A stretch of 64,000 nt of DNA, taken from positions 4,893,001 through 4,957,000 of the forward strand of contig NZ_CP126889.1 of NCBI RefSeq assembly GCF_030246845.1. Direction: 5' to 3'. Position numbers and translations under genes: made by a program. The notes under the pieces are model-generated. The model made no database searches. It saw only the letters and a list, made by a program, of their open reading frames with translations, and was not told the DNA's origin. The stretch is from Enhydrobacter sp. (GTDB taxonomy: Bacteria > Pseudomonadota > Alphaproteobacteria > Reyranellales > Reyranellaceae). Below are positions 38,040 to 47,973 of this stretch, piece by piece; the stretch's first letter is position 1, and every line of letters starts with the position of its first letter.

Positions 38040-39554
38040 TCACGGCCTTGCCGAGGCCGTGTGCGCGAGCTTGATGGCCGCGTTGTAGTCGCCGATCAGC
38101 TTGTCGACGGCCGGTGCCATCGGATCGAGAAACGAGGCGGGATAGATCCCCATCCACAGGGTGATCAGGACCAGCGGCAGGAAAACCGCGATCTCGCGGC
38201 GGTTCATGTCCAGGATGGCCTTCAGCGAGGCCTTGGTCAGCTCGCCGAAGATGATCTTGCGGTAGAGCCACAGCGCGTAGGCCGCGCCGGTGATCAGCGC
38301 GGTCGTGGCAAGGAAGGCGACCCAGGTGTTGGCCTTGAAGGTGCCAACAATGACCAGGAACTCGCCGACGAAACCCGACAGGCCCGGCAGCCCGACGCTC
38401 GCGAGCGTGAAGAACATGAAGACGAAGGCATAGCGCGGCATGCGGTGCACGAGGCCCCCATAAGCGGCGATCTCGCGCGTATGCATGCGGTCGTAGATCA
38501 CGCCGACGCAGAGGAAGAGCGCCGCCGACACGATGCCGTGGCTCAGCATCTGGAAGATCGAGCCCTGCACCGCCTGCATGTTCATGACGTAGATGCCGAT
38601 CGTGACGAAGCCCATGTGGGCGATCGACGAATAGGCGATCAGCTTCTTCATGTCCTCCTGCACCAGCGCGACCAACGAGGTGTAGATAATGGCAATCACG
38701 CTCAACCCGAAGATCAGCGGCGCGAAGTACTGCGTCGCTTCGGGCATCAGCGTCACCGAGAAGCGGATGAAGCCGTAGCCGCCCATCTTCAGGAGGATGG
38801 CCGCCAGGATGACGGAGCCGGCGGTCGGCGCCTCCACATGCGCATCCGGAAGCCAGGTATGGACCGGCCACATCGGTATCTTGACCGCGAAGGACGCGAA
38901 GAAGGCCAGCCACAGCCAGAACTGCCACTGGAACGGCAGATCGAGCTTCTCGAACGCCGTCGGCAGGTCGGTCGTGCCGATCTGCCAGTAGATGGCGATG
39001 ATCGCCAGCAGCATCAGCACCGAGCCCAGCAGCGTGTAGAGGAAGAACTTGAAGGCGGCGTAGACGCGCCGCTGGCCGCCCCAGACGCCGATGATCAGGA
39101 ACATCGGGATCAGCACGCCCTCGAAGAAGACGTAGAACAGGGCGAGATCGAGCGCGCAGAACATGCCGACCATGAAGGTCTCGAGCACGAGGAACGCGAT
39201 CATGTATTCCTTGACACGGGTCTGGACCGCTTCCCAGCTGGAGAGGACGCAGATCGGCGTCAGCAAGGTCGACAGCAGCACGAAGAACAGCGAGATGCCG
39301 TCGATCCCCATGTGGTAGCCGATGTTGAGCGACGGAATCCAGGCGAGCTTCTCCTCGAACTGGAAGCCGGGCTTGGCGGCATCGAACTCACCCCACAGGA
39401 CGAGCGAAAGGATGAACGTCACCAGGGAGGTGATCAGGGCGGCGCTGCGGCAGTTGCGATCGACGGCCTCCTTCGGGCCGTTGACGACAAGACAGAACAA
39501 TGCTCCCACCAGCGGCAGGAACGTCACAAGCGACAGGATCGGCCAGCTCGACAT
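38040..39554 (-). CDS. nuoM: NADH-quinone oxidoreductase subunit M
   Basis: 504 residues, antiporter-like subunit, about 14 helices. Conserved pieces: LFYVFFEGVLIPMFLIIG with the key Glu, FASFAVKIPMWPVHTWLPDAHVEAPTAG-type segment (Lys in AVKIPM, HTWLPDAHVEAP), KKLIAYSSIAHMGFVTIG, and SVGLPGLSGFVGEFLV. The ATG at 39554 gives the usual short N-terminus before the first helix. It follows nuoL with a five-base gap; the upstream open frame only mirrors nuoL. Confidence 0.96.
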   Translation of the reverse strand: MSSWPILSLVTFLPLVGALFCLVVNGPKEAVDRNCRSAALITSLVTFILSLVLWGEFDAAKPGFQFEEKLAWIPSLNIGYHMGIDGISLFFVLLSTLLTPICVLSSWEAVQTRVKEYMIAFLVLETFMVGMFCALDLALFYVFFEGVLIPMFLIIGVWGGQRRVYAAFKFFLYTLLGSVLMLLAIIAIYWQIGTTDLPTAFEKLDLPFQWQFWLWLAFFASFAVKIPMWPVHTWLPDAHVEAPTAGSVILAAILLKMGGYGFIRFSVTLMPEATQYFAPLIFGLSVIAIIYTSLVALVQEDMKKLIAYSSIAHMGFVTIGIYVMNMQAVQGSIFQMLSHGIVSAALFLCVGVIYDRMHTREIAAYGGLVHRMPRYAFVFMFFTLASVGLPGLSGFVGEFLVIVGTFKANTWVAFLATTALITGAAYALWLYRKIIFGELTKASLKAILDMNRREIAVFLPLVLITLWMGIYPASFLDPMAPAVDKLIGDYNAAIKLAHTASARP

Positions 39555-39559
39555 CGTCC

Positions 39560-41530
39560 CTACCTCGGCCAGCTGAAGTAGGTCACGGCCGCCGCCACCC
39601 CGACCAGCATGGCGAACGCATAGTGGTAGAGATAGCCGCTCTGGAAGCGGCTGAGCGCGGCCGCCATGTCGCGCGAGCGCGCGGCGATGCCGTCCGGGCC
39701 CAGGCCGTCGATCAGGGCGCCATCGCCCTTCTTCCAGAAGGTGCGACCGATCGCGAGCGCCGGCCGGACGAAGATCGCATCGTAGATCTCGTCGAAATAC
39801 CACTTGTTGTAGAAGAGCTGGTACAGGCCGTTGAAGGTCGCGATCGTCTTGCCCGGAAGATCCGGCCGCACGAGATAGTAGACGTAGCTGAGCGCGATGC
39901 CGGCCAGGCCCATCACGAGCGGCAGGAGCGAGCTCCAGGTCGGCACCGCATGCATGTGGTGCAGGATCTCCTCGGTCGCCTTGACGGCGATCGAGGTCGC
40001 CCAGAAGTGCTCCCAGTCACCCCCGACGAACCACGGATAGGCGACGAAGCCGGCCGCCAGCGCGCCAACCGCAAGCACGTAGAGCGGGACCAGCATCACC
40101 GCCGGCGATTCGTGGGCGTGCTCCCAGGTGTGATGGTCGCCGCGGTACTTGCCGTAGAAGGTCAGAAACATCAGGCGTGTCGAATAGAAGGCGGTCATGA
40201 AGGCGCCGACGATGCCGAGCCAATAGGCGATGTAGCCGACGTCGGTGCCCGCCCCGTAGGCCGCTTCCAGGATCGAGTCCTTCGAGTGGAAGCCGGCGAA
40301 GCCGATGCCGTGGCCGAGGATGAAGGGCACGCCGATGCCGGAGAGCGAGAGCGTGCCGATCCACATCAGCCAGAAGGTCTGCGGCGCCTTCTCCTTGACA
40401 CCGCCCATCTTGCGCATGTCCTGCTCGTGATGCAGGCAGGTGATCACCGAGCCCGAGCCCAGGAACAGCAGCGCCTTGAAGAAAGCGTGCGTCATCAGGT
40501 GAAACATCGCCGCCGAATAGGCGCCGACGCCCGCGGCGAAGAACATGTAGCCGAGCTGGCTGCAGGTCGAATAGGCGACCACCCGCTTGATGTCGAACTG
40601 GGTGAGGCCGATGGTGGCGGCGAAGAAGGCGGTCGCCGCGCCGATCAGCGTCACCACCTGCGACGCGACCGGCGCCAGCTCGAACAGCGGCGACAGGCGG
40701 CACACCATGAAGACGCCGGCGGTCACCATGGTGGCGGCATGGATCAGGGCGGAAACCGGCGTCGGACCTTCCATGGCGTCCGGCAGCCAGGTGTGCAGGC
40801 CGAGCTGGGCCGACTTGCCCATGGCGCCGACGAACAGCAGGATGCAGGCCGTTTCCAGTGCCGGCAGGTCCATGCCGAGGAACTGGATGCGCATCTGGGC
40901 CATGTCGGGGCCCTTGGCAAAGATCTCCTGGAAGCCGATCGAGCCCGACAGCATCCAGACCGCCGCGATGCCCAGGGCGAAGCCGAAGTCGCCGACGCGG
41001 TTCACGATGAAGGCCTTGATGGCGGCGGCATTGGCCGACGGACGATCGTACCAGAAGCCGATCAGCAGGTACGACGCGAGCCCCACCCCTTCCCAGCCGA
41101 AGAAGAGCTGCACCAGGTTGTCCGACGTCACCAGCATCAGCATGAAGAAGGTGAAGAGGCTCAGGTACGACATGAAGCGCGGGATCGACGGATCATCGGC
41201 CATGTAGCCGACAGAATAGACGTGCACCATCGACGACACGCCGGTCACCACGATCAGCATCACCGCGGTGAGCGTGTCGACGCGCAGAGACCAGGAAACC
41301 TCGAACGATCCCGAGCCGATCCAGTCGAACAGCTTCACGACCATCATCTTGCCGTCCTCCGGCCCGAAGCCGACGCGGACGAAGATGAAGACCGACAGTG
41401 CCGCCGCGATCAGGAGCGCGGCGCAGGTGACTGTCTGGGCCGGTCGATCGCCGATCACCCGGCAGAAAAGGCCGGCGATCGCTGCGGCGACCAGAGGCAG
41501 GAAGACGATGAGCTTGATGGCAAGATCCAT
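39560..41530 (-). CDS. nuoL: NADH-quinone oxidoreductase subunit L
   Basis: 656 residues, the distal antiporter-like subunit with 16 helices plus the long lateral helix HL that spans the membrane arm. Conserved segments: VQLFFGWEGVGLASYLLIGFW (key Glu), GAMGKSAQLGLHTWLPDAMEGPTPVSALIHAAT (Lys and His sites; quoted in part: KSAQLGLHTWLPDAMEGPTP), KRVVAYSTCSQLGYMFFA, and HAFFKALLFLGSGSVI. Length normal. It follows nuoK after 16 bases. Confidence 0.96.
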   Translation of the reverse strand: MDLAIKLIVFLPLVAAAIAGLFCRVIGDRPAQTVTCAALLIAAALSVFIFVRVGFGPEDGKMMVVKLFDWIGSGSFEVSWSLRVDTLTAVMLIVVTGVSSMVHVYSVGYMADDPSIPRFMSYLSLFTFFMLMLVTSDNLVQLFFGWEGVGLASYLLIGFWYDRPSANAAAIKAFIVNRVGDFGFALGIAAVWMLSGSIGFQEIFAKGPDMAQMRIQFLGMDLPALETACILLFVGAMGKSAQLGLHTWLPDAMEGPTPVSALIHAATMVTAGVFMVCRLSPLFELAPVASQVVTLIGAATAFFAATIGLTQFDIKRVVAYSTCSQLGYMFFAAGVGAYSAAMFHLMTHAFFKALLFLGSGSVITCLHHEQDMRKMGGVKEKAPQTFWLMWIGTLSLSGIGVPFILGHGIGFAGFHSKDSILEAAYGAGTDVGYIAYWLGIVGAFMTAFYSTRLMFLTFYGKYRGDHHTWEHAHESPAVMLVPLYVLAVGALAAGFVAYPWFVGGDWEHFWATSIAVKATEEILHHMHAVPTWSSLLPLVMGLAGIALSYVYYLVRPDLPGKTIATFNGLYQLFYNKWYFDEIYDAIFVRPALAIGRTFWKKGDGALIDGLGPDGIAARSRDMAAALSRFQSGYLYHYAFAMLVGVAAAVTYFSWPR

Positions 41531-41546
41531 GATGCGTCCCCGGCCT

Positions 41547-41855
41547 CTAGCCCTTCATCGCGTTGATATCTTCGACCTCGACGGTGCCGCGATTGCGGAA
41601 GTAGACGACGAGGATGGCAAGCCCGATCGCGGCTTCCGCCGCCGCCACGGTGAGCACGAGCATCGCGAAGACCTGGCCTATGACGTTTCCCTGGAACGCC
41701 GAGAAGGCCACCAGGTTGATATTCACGGCGAGCAGCATGAGCTCGACGCACATCAGGATGATGATGACGTTCTTGCGGTTGAGGAAGATGCCCAGCACGC
41801 CGAAGGTGAAAAGCACGGCGGCGACGAACAGGTAGTGCCCGAGGCCGATCGTCAT
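41547..41855 (-). CDS. nuoK: NADH-quinone oxidoreductase subunit K
   Basis: 102 residues, three membrane helices, membrane-arm subunit of complex I. The two glutamates needed for proton pumping lie in the second and third helices (IILMCVELMLLAVNI and LTVAAAEAAIGLAILV). ATG 41855 overlaps the nuoJ stop (ATGA). Confidence 0.96.
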   Translation of the reverse strand: MTIGLGHYLFVAAVLFTFGVLGIFLNRKNVIIILMCVELMLLAVNINLVAFSAFQGNVIGQVFAMLVLTVAAAEAAIGLAILVVYFRNRGTVEVEDINAMKG

Positions 41856-42469
41856 GACACGCCTCCCCGGGTCGGCACCTTGACGACCGTGATCGTCTCC
41901 TCCTTGGGCCGGAACAGCTGCTCGCTGATGCGCTGCCGCCGCACGCCGGGCCGGCGCCGCAAGGTCAGCACGATCGCCCCGATCATGGCCACGAGCAGCA
42001 CCACGCCGGCCGCCTGGAACAGGTAGAAGTACTGCGTGTAGAGCACCTGGCCGATCGCCCGCGTGTTCTCGACCGCACCGACATGGGCGCCGGCCTGGTC
42101 GAGCGCCGCGATCGTCGCCGAACCGCCGCCGAACACGCCGAGCGCAAACAGGATCTCGGCGAGCAGCACCGCGCCGATCAACGCGCCGATCGGCAGGTAC
42201 TTGAGAAAGCCGGCGCGCAGCTTGGCGATGTTGATGTCGAGCATCATGACGACGAACAGGAACAGCACCGCGACGGCGCCGACATAGACGATAATCAGGA
42301 TCATCGCGATGAATTCGGCGCCGATCAGCAGGAACAGAGCGGCAGCATTGAAGAAGGCGAGGATCAGGAACAGGACGGAGTAGATCGGATTGCGCGACAC
42401 GACGACCATGGCGCCGGACGCCATGGTGACGAACGCGAAGACGTAGAAGGCCAGCGCCTGGAGCAGCAT
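41852..42469 (-). CDS. nuoJ: NADH-quinone oxidoreductase subunit J
   Basis: 205 residues, five membrane helices, membrane-arm subunit with the pi-bulge helix 3 (LIGAEFIAMILIIVYVGAVA) and VLFLFVVMMLDI following. The C-terminal tail after the last helix (TLRRRPGVRRQRIS onward) is basic and soluble. It starts 19 bases after nuoI. Confidence 0.95.
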   Translation of the reverse strand: MLLQALAFYVFAFVTMASGAMVVVSRNPIYSVLFLILAFFNAAALFLLIGAEFIAMILIIVYVGAVAVLFLFVVMMLDINIAKLRAGFLKYLPIGALIGAVLLAEILFALGVFGGGSATIAALDQAGAHVGAVENTRAIGQVLYTQYFYLFQAAGVVLLVAMIGAIVLTLRRRPGVRRQRISEQLFRPKEETITVVKVPTRGGVS

Positions 42470-42488
42470 GTTTCTTCCCCCGCTCCGG

Positions 42489-42977
42489 CTACCGGTACGC
42501 CGCGTCGGCCTGGAGATTTGCCGCGATCTCGCTCTCCCAGCGGTCGCCGTTCGCGAGCAGCTTCTCCTTGTTGTACATCAGCTCCTCGCGCGTCTCGGTC
42601 GAGAACTCGAAGTTCGGCCCCTCGACGATCGCATCGACCGGGCAGGCTTCCTGGCAGAGACCGCAATAGATGCACTTGGTCATGTCGATGTCGTAGCGCG
42701 TGGTCCGGCGGCTGCCATCCTCGCGCGGCTCGGCCTCGATGGTGATCGCCTGCGCGGGGCAGATGGCTTCGCAAAGCTTGCAGGCGATGCAGCGCTCCTC
42801 GCCGTTGGGATAGCGGCGCAGCGCATGCTCGCCGCGGAAGCGCGGGCTGAGCGGGCCTTTCTCGTACGGATAGTTGACCGTCACCTTGGGCTTGAACATG
42901 TACCTCAGTGTGAGCAGGAAGCCCGAAACCACCTCCGACAGGAGGAAAGATCGGGCGGTGCGGTCGAGAGAAGCCAT
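42489..42977 (-). CDS. nuoI: NADH-quinone oxidoreductase subunit I
   Basis: 162 residues, peripheral subunit that holds iron-sulfur clusters N6a and N6b. Two ferredoxin-type motifs: CIACKLCEAICPAQAI and CIYCGLCQEACPVDAI. The N-terminal amphipathic part includes RYMFKPKVTVNYPYEKGPLS, and the C-terminus has FEFSTETREELMYNKEKLL. ATG 42977 lies eleven bases after nuoH. The frame stays open upstream but mirrors nuoH. Confidence 0.97.
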   Translation of the reverse strand: MASLDRTARSFLLSEVVSGFLLTLRYMFKPKVTVNYPYEKGPLSPRFRGEHALRRYPNGEERCIACKLCEAICPAQAITIEAEPREDGSRRTTRYDIDMTKCIYCGLCQEACPVDAIVEGPNFEFSTETREELMYNKEKLLANGDRWESEIAANLQADAAYR

Positions 42978-42988
42978 CAGCGATCTCC

Positions 42989-44026
42989 CTATGTTCCGGG
43001 GACCCAGCCGCCGAACTGCAGCACGGCGGCGGTGAGGACGACCCATCCCAGCGAGATCGGCAGGAAGACCTTCCAGCCCAGGCGCATGAGCTGATCGTAG
43101 CGATAACGCGGCAGCGTTCCCTTGCTCCAGCTGAAGACGAACAGCAGGAACGCGATCTTGAGCGCGAACCAGACGAGGCCCGGAATCCAGGTGAACGGCG
43201 CGTAGGGGATGGGCGACATCCAGCCGCCGAGAAACAGCACCGCGCCCATGGCCGACAGCAGGATCATGTTCGCGTACTCGCCGAGGAAGAACAGGGCGAA
43301 GGGTATCGACGAATACTCGGTCTGGAACCCCTGCACGAGCTCCGCTTCCGACATCGGCAGGTCGAACGGCGTGCGGTTGGTCTCGGCCAGCGCCGAGACG
43401 AAGAAGATCACGAACATCGGCAGGAGCGGCAGCCAGAACCAGTTCCAGAACCAGCCCGACTGCGCCAGCACGACCTTCGTCAGGTTGAGCGAGCCGACGC
43501 ACAGCAGCACGGTGACCAGCACGAAGCCGATCGACACCTCGTAGGACACCATCTGCGCGGCCGACCGCAGGGCGCCGAGGAACGCGTACTTGGAGTTCGA
43601 CGCCCAGCCGGCGATGATGATGCCGTAGACGCCGAGCGAGGAGATGGCGAAGAGGTAGAGGATGCCGACATTGATGTCGGCGATCACCCAGCCGTCGCTG
43701 AACGGCACGACCGCCCAGGCGATCAGCGCCGTCATGAAGGTGATCATGGGCGCGATCAGGAACAGCACCGTATTGGCGCTCGACGGGACGATCGTCTCCT
43801 TCAGCACCAGCTTCAGGCCGTCCGCTATCGGCTGCAGGAGGCCGAGCGGGCCCACGACGTTGGGGCCGCGGCGGAGCTGCATCGAGGCCCAGATCTTGCG
43901 GTCGGCATAGGTCATGTAGGCCACGGCCAACAAGAGCGGCACCGTCACCAGAAGGCACTCGGCCAGGATGACGATCGCCTGGCCCAGCCAGTTGACGGTG
44001 AAGAAACGAACCAGATCGGCGTACAT
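42989..44026 (-). CDS. nuoH: NADH-quinone oxidoreductase subunit H
   Basis: 345 residues, eight membrane helices, the subunit that forms the quinone-binding chamber with NuoB and NuoD. Conserved pieces: ADRKIWASMQLRRGPNVVGP, LQPIADGLKLVLKE, ETNRTPFDLPMSEAELVQGF (acidic loop), EYSSIPFALFFLGEYANMI and RYRYDQLMRLGWKVFLPISL. It starts four bases after the nuoG stop. Confidence 0.97.
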   Translation of the reverse strand: MYADLVRFFTVNWLGQAIVILAECLLVTVPLLLAVAYMTYADRKIWASMQLRRGPNVVGPLGLLQPIADGLKLVLKETIVPSSANTVLFLIAPMITFMTALIAWAVVPFSDGWVIADINVGILYLFAISSLGVYGIIIAGWASNSKYAFLGALRSAAQMVSYEVSIGFVLVTVLLCVGSLNLTKVVLAQSGWFWNWFWLPLLPMFVIFFVSALAETNRTPFDLPMSEAELVQGFQTEYSSIPFALFFLGEYANMILLSAMGAVLFLGGWMSPIPYAPFTWIPGLVWFALKIAFLLFVFSWSKGTLPRYRYDQLMRLGWKVFLPISLGWVVLTAAVLQFGGWVPGT

Positions 44027-44030
44027 GCCC

Positions 44031-46079
44031 CTACTCCGCCGCCAGGACCTGCTGCCGCGAAGCCATGCATTCGGCCATGGTCCGCGAGGCGCGGCTGATC
44101 GGGCACGTCATGTAGTAGTTGGCGATGGGCGAGGCGAAAGCCGCGTCCGTCGTCGGGCCCGGCTTGCCGAACGCACCCCAGCCGCCGGCCGCCTGCTGGT
44201 CGAGCGCGGCGAAGCTGCGGTTGACGGCGACCAGCCGCGCCCGCACCTGGTCGAGGGAGTCGTAGGGCAACGTCTTGCCCAGGCGCTCCGACAGCGCACG
44301 CAGGATCGCCCAATCCTCACGCGCCTCGCCGGGCGGGAAGCAGGCACGGCGACCAAGCTGCACGCGGCCCTCGGTGTTCACGTAGGTGCCAGGCTTCTCG
44401 GTGTAGGCCGCCCCGGGCAGGATCACGTCAGCCCGGTGGGCGCCGGCATCGCCGTGGTGCCCCTGGTAGATCACGAATGCCTTGCCGAGCTTCTGGGTGT
44501 CGATCTCGTCGGCGGCCAGAAGATAGACGACCTCGATCGCCTTGGCCCGCGCGCCGTCGAGGATGCCTGCCACGTCCCGGCCGCCGTCGCCCGGCACCAG
44601 GCCGAGATCGAGGCCGCCGACGCGCGCCGCCGCCGTGTGCAGGACGGCGAAGCCGTTCCAGTCGTCGCGCACCGCATTCACCTTCTCGGCAAGATCGCGC
44701 GCGAGCGCCAGGACCGCCGCGCCGTCTTCGCGTGCAAGCGCGCCCATGCCGACGACGATCAGCGGGTTCTTCGCCGCGTTGAGTCGTTCGAAAAAGCCGA
44801 CCTTGCCGTCGACCAGCTCGCGCAGCGTCGCCGGCCCGGCTCCGAGACGCTCGACGGCGTAGGTAAGGTCCGCCATCGGCCCGATGCTCGCAATGGCGCA
44901 GCGGCCCGATAGGTAGCGCTTGCGGATGCGCGCGTTCAGCACCGGCGACTCGAGCCGTGGATTGGTGCCGACCAGCAGGATGGCGTCGGCCTGGTCGATG
45001 CCGCGGATGCCGGGGTTGAAGATGTAGCCGGCGCGCGCGCCCGCTTCGAGCTTGGCGCCGTCCTGGCGACAGTCGACGTTGGGCGAGCCGAGGGCCGCCA
45101 TCAGGTCCTTGAGCGCCACCATCGCCTCGGCGTCGCACTGATCGCCCACGATCGCGGCGATCTTCTTGCCGTCCAGGCCATCGAGCTTGCCGGCGATCGC
45201 CGCAAAGGCCTCGTTCCAGGTGGCCGGGGCGAGCTTGCCTTGCTTGCGGACGTAAGGCCGGTCGAGACGCTGATAGCGCAGACCATCGATGGCATGGCGC
45301 GTCTTGTCGCCGATCCACTCCTCGTTCACGTCGTCGTTGAGCCGAGGCAGGACCCGCATCACGACGGCGCCGCGCGTGTCGACACGAATGTTGGCGCCGA
45401 GCGCATCCAGCACGTCGACCGACTCGGTCTTGCGCAGCTCCCACGAGCGGGCCTCGTAGGCATAAGGCTTCGACGTCAGCGCGCCGACCGGGCAGAGATC
45501 GACCAGATTGCCGGAGAGCTCGCTGGTGAGCGTATGCTCGACATAGGTCGTGACCTCCATGCCCTCGCCACGGCCTGTGGCGCCGAGCTCCTCCACGCCC
45601 GCCACTTCCGTCGCGAAGCGGATGCAGCGCGTGCAGTGGATACAGCGGTTCATCGAGGTCTTGACCAGTGGGCCCAGCTCCTTGTCCGGCACCGCACGCT
45701 TGTTCTCGAGATAGCGGCTGCGGTCGAAGCCGAAGGCCATCGCCTGGTCCTGCAGGTCGCACTCCCCGCCCTGGTCGCAGATCGGACAATCGAGCGGGTG
45801 GTTGATCAGCAGGAATTCCATCACGCCGTTGCGCGCCTTCTTGACCATCGGCGTGTTGGTCTTGATGACCATGCCCTCGGCCACCGGCATGGCGCAGGAG
45901 GCGATGGGCTTGGGCGCCTTTTCCTGCTCGACCAGACACATGCGACAGTTGCCGGCGATCGACAGACGCTCGTGATAGCAGAAGCGCGGAATCTCGACGC
46001 CGGCCATCTCGCAGGCCTGGAGGACCGTGATGCCGGCCGGCACCTCGATCTCGACGTTGTCGATCTTCATCTTGGGCAT
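44031..46079 (-). CDS. nuoG: NADH-quinone oxidoreductase subunit G
   Basis: 682 residues, largest subunit of the electron-input arm. Cluster ligands in order: [2Fe-2S] site (CYHERLSIAGNCRMC and the later CAMP), His-Cys cluster N5 region (HPLDCPICDQGGECDLQDQ), a [4Fe-4S] site (CIHCTRCIRFATEVAG and NLVDLCPVGALTSKP), then a molybdopterin-oxidoreductase-like domain without cofactor. Length matches the alphaproteobacterial/mitochondrial form rather than the longer E. coli one. It lies 15 bases after nuoF. Confidence 0.97.
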   Translation of the reverse strand: MPKMKIDNVEIEVPAGITVLQACEMAGVEIPRFCYHERLSIAGNCRMCLVEQEKAPKPIASCAMPVAEGMVIKTNTPMVKKARNGVMEFLLINHPLDCPICDQGGECDLQDQAMAFGFDRSRYLENKRAVPDKELGPLVKTSMNRCIHCTRCIRFATEVAGVEELGATGRGEGMEVTTYVEHTLTSELSGNLVDLCPVGALTSKPYAYEARSWELRKTESVDVLDALGANIRVDTRGAVVMRVLPRLNDDVNEEWIGDKTRHAIDGLRYQRLDRPYVRKQGKLAPATWNEAFAAIAGKLDGLDGKKIAAIVGDQCDAEAMVALKDLMAALGSPNVDCRQDGAKLEAGARAGYIFNPGIRGIDQADAILLVGTNPRLESPVLNARIRKRYLSGRCAIASIGPMADLTYAVERLGAGPATLRELVDGKVGFFERLNAAKNPLIVVGMGALAREDGAAVLALARDLAEKVNAVRDDWNGFAVLHTAAARVGGLDLGLVPGDGGRDVAGILDGARAKAIEVVYLLAADEIDTQKLGKAFVIYQGHHGDAGAHRADVILPGAAYTEKPGTYVNTEGRVQLGRRACFPPGEAREDWAILRALSERLGKTLPYDSLDQVRARLVAVNRSFAALDQQAAGGWGAFGKPGPTTDAAFASPIANYYMTCPISRASRTMAECMASRQQVLAAE

Positions 46080-46094
46080 TGCCTGCTCCTGCCC

Positions 46095-47384
46095 CTACTC
46101 GGCCGCGAGCTGTCGGGTGCGCGCCCGGATGCGGCGCTCCATCTCCGGTCGGAAGTGGCGAATGAGACCCTGGATCGGCCAGGCGGCGGCGTCGCCCAGG
46201 GCGCAGATCGTGTGGCCTTCGACCTGCTTGGTGACGTCCTCCAGCGCATCGATCTCCTCGATACGCGCATCGCCCACCACCATGCGCTCCATGACGCGCC
46301 ACATCCAGCCCGTGCCCTCGCGGCAGGGCGTGCACTGGCCGCAGCTTTCGTGCTTGTAGAAGTAGGAGAGCCGCGCGATCGCTTTGATGATGTCGGTCGA
46401 CTTGTCCATGACGATGACAGCCGCCGTGCCGAGGCCGGATTTCTGGTCCTTGAGCGCGTCGAAATCCATCAGGACCGTGTCGCAGATCTCCCTGGGCAGA
46501 AGCGGTACCGAGGCACCGCCCGGGATGACCGCCAGAAGATTGGCCCAGCCGCCGCGCACGCCGCCGGCATGCTTCTCGATCAGCTCGCGCATCGGGATGC
46601 TCATCGCCTCCTCGACATTGCACGGCTTGTTCACGTGGCCGGAGATGCAGAAGAGCTTGGTGCCGGTGTTGTTGGGACGGCCGAAGCTCGAGAACCAGCT
46701 CGCGCCGCGACGCAGGATGGTCGGCGCAACGGCGATCGATTCGACGTTGTTGACCGTCGTCGGACAGCCGTAGAGGCCGGCGCCGGCCGGGAATGGCGGC
46801 TTCAGCCGCGGCATGCCCTTCTTGCCCTCGAGGCTTTCGAGTAGCGCCGTCTCCTCGCCGCAGATATAGGCGCCGGCGCCGCGATGGACATAGAGATCGA
46901 AGTCCCAGCCCGAGCCGCAGGCGTTCTTGCCGAGGAGACCGGCATCGTAGGCTTCCTGGATCGCCGCCTCGAGATGCTCCGCCTCGTTGTAGAACTCGCC
47001 CCGGACATAGATGTAGCCGGCGTGGGCACGCATGGCGAAGCCCGCGACCAGACAGCCCTCGATCAGGAGATGCGGATCGTGACGCATGATGTCGCGATCC
47101 TTGCAGGTGCCAGGCTCGGACTCGTCGGCATTCACCACCAGGTAGTGCGGCCGGTCCTTCACCTCCTTCGGCATGAACGACCATTTGAGCCCCGTCGGGA
47201 AGCCGGCGCCGCCGCGGCCGCGCAGGCCCGACTTCTTGATCTCGTCGACGATGGCGTCGGGGCCGCGCTCGAGCAGCGCCCTGGTGTTGTCCCAGGCGCC
47301 GCGGGCCCGCGCGCCTGCCAGCCGCCAGTCGTGGAAACCGTAGAGATTGGTGAAAATGCGATCCTTGTCGGCGAGCATGCTCAC
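46095..47384 (-). CDS. nuoF: NADH-quinone oxidoreductase subunit F
   Basis: 429 residues, binds NADH and FMN and cluster N3, the electron entry point. Motifs: GLRGRGGAGFPTGLKWSFMP (NADH/FMN), NADESEPGTCKDRDIM, GAYICGEETALLESLEG, and the cluster ligands ESCGQCTPCREG with a later Cys near HTICALGD. Start ATG 47384 overlaps the nuoE stop (ATGA). Confidence 0.97.
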   Translation of the reverse strand: MSMLADKDRIFTNLYGFHDWRLAGARARGAWDNTRALLERGPDAIVDEIKKSGLRGRGGAGFPTGLKWSFMPKEVKDRPHYLVVNADESEPGTCKDRDIMRHDPHLLIEGCLVAGFAMRAHAGYIYVRGEFYNEAEHLEAAIQEAYDAGLLGKNACGSGWDFDLYVHRGAGAYICGEETALLESLEGKKGMPRLKPPFPAGAGLYGCPTTVNNVESIAVAPTILRRGASWFSSFGRPNNTGTKLFCISGHVNKPCNVEEAMSIPMRELIEKHAGGVRGGWANLLAVIPGGASVPLLPREICDTVLMDFDALKDQKSGLGTAAVIVMDKSTDIIKAIARLSYFYKHESCGQCTPCREGTGWMWRVMERMVVGDARIEEIDALEDVTKQVEGHTICALGDAAAWPIQGLIRHFRPEMERRIRARTRQLAAE

Positions 47385-47962
47385 TCACTCTTCAATGTCG
47401 TTGGCCCGCCGACCGGTGCCGATGTTTGCCGGTCGATCTGCGGCCCGGGCTTGGGTTTCTCGCCGCGGCGAAGCGCATCGAGAACCCGGCGCATCGACGC
47501 TTCGTCGAGGTCTTCGTAGAAGTCGTCGTTGATCTGCACGACGGGCGCATTCACGCAGCCCCCGAGACACTCCACTTCCTGCACGCTGAAGGTCTCGCCG
47601 TCCGCGGCCTCGCGGCAGACTTTCATCACACCCTCGGAGCCGCGCAACCAGCAGGGCGTCGTGGTGCAGACCTGCAGGAGATACTTCCCCTTCGGCCGGA
47701 GCTGGAACATCGTATAAAAGGTCGCAATCTCGTAGACGCGAATCGGCGCCATATCGAGAAGCTTCGCCACTTCGTCCATCGCCACCCGCGGCAGCCAGCC
47801 CTGCTGGCGCTGCGCAAGGTCGAGCAGGCCGATCACCGCGCTCGCCTGGCGGCCCGGCGGATACTGCGCGATCAGCGCCCTCGCCTTCTCCAGATATTCG
47901 GGCGCAAAGGCGAACGATTCGACCTGCGGCACGTCCTTCGGATCGGCGGTGATCATCGCCAT
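47381..47962 (-). CDS. nuoE: NADH-quinone oxidoreductase subunit E
   Basis: 193 residues, thioredoxin-like subunit with [2Fe-2S] cluster N1a. Ligands are C-x4-C in QVCTTTPCWLRG and C-x3-C in ECLGGCVNAP. The N-terminal helical part has FAFAPEYLEKARALIAQYP and the conserved ATFYTMFQLRPKGKY. The Pro/Gly-rich last 25 residues extend beyond the domain. ATG 47962 is chosen as MAMITADPKD; upstream sequence in frame mirrors nuoD. Confidence 0.96.
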   Translation of the reverse strand: MAMITADPKDVPQVESFAFAPEYLEKARALIAQYPPGRQASAVIGLLDLAQRQQGWLPRVAMDEVAKLLDMAPIRVYEIATFYTMFQLRPKGKYLLQVCTTTPCWLRGSEGVMKVCREAADGETFSVQEVECLGGCVNAPVVQINDDFYEDLDEASMRRVLDALRRGEKPKPGPQIDRQTSAPVGGPTTLKSE

Positions 47963-47973
47963 CGCATCGCCTC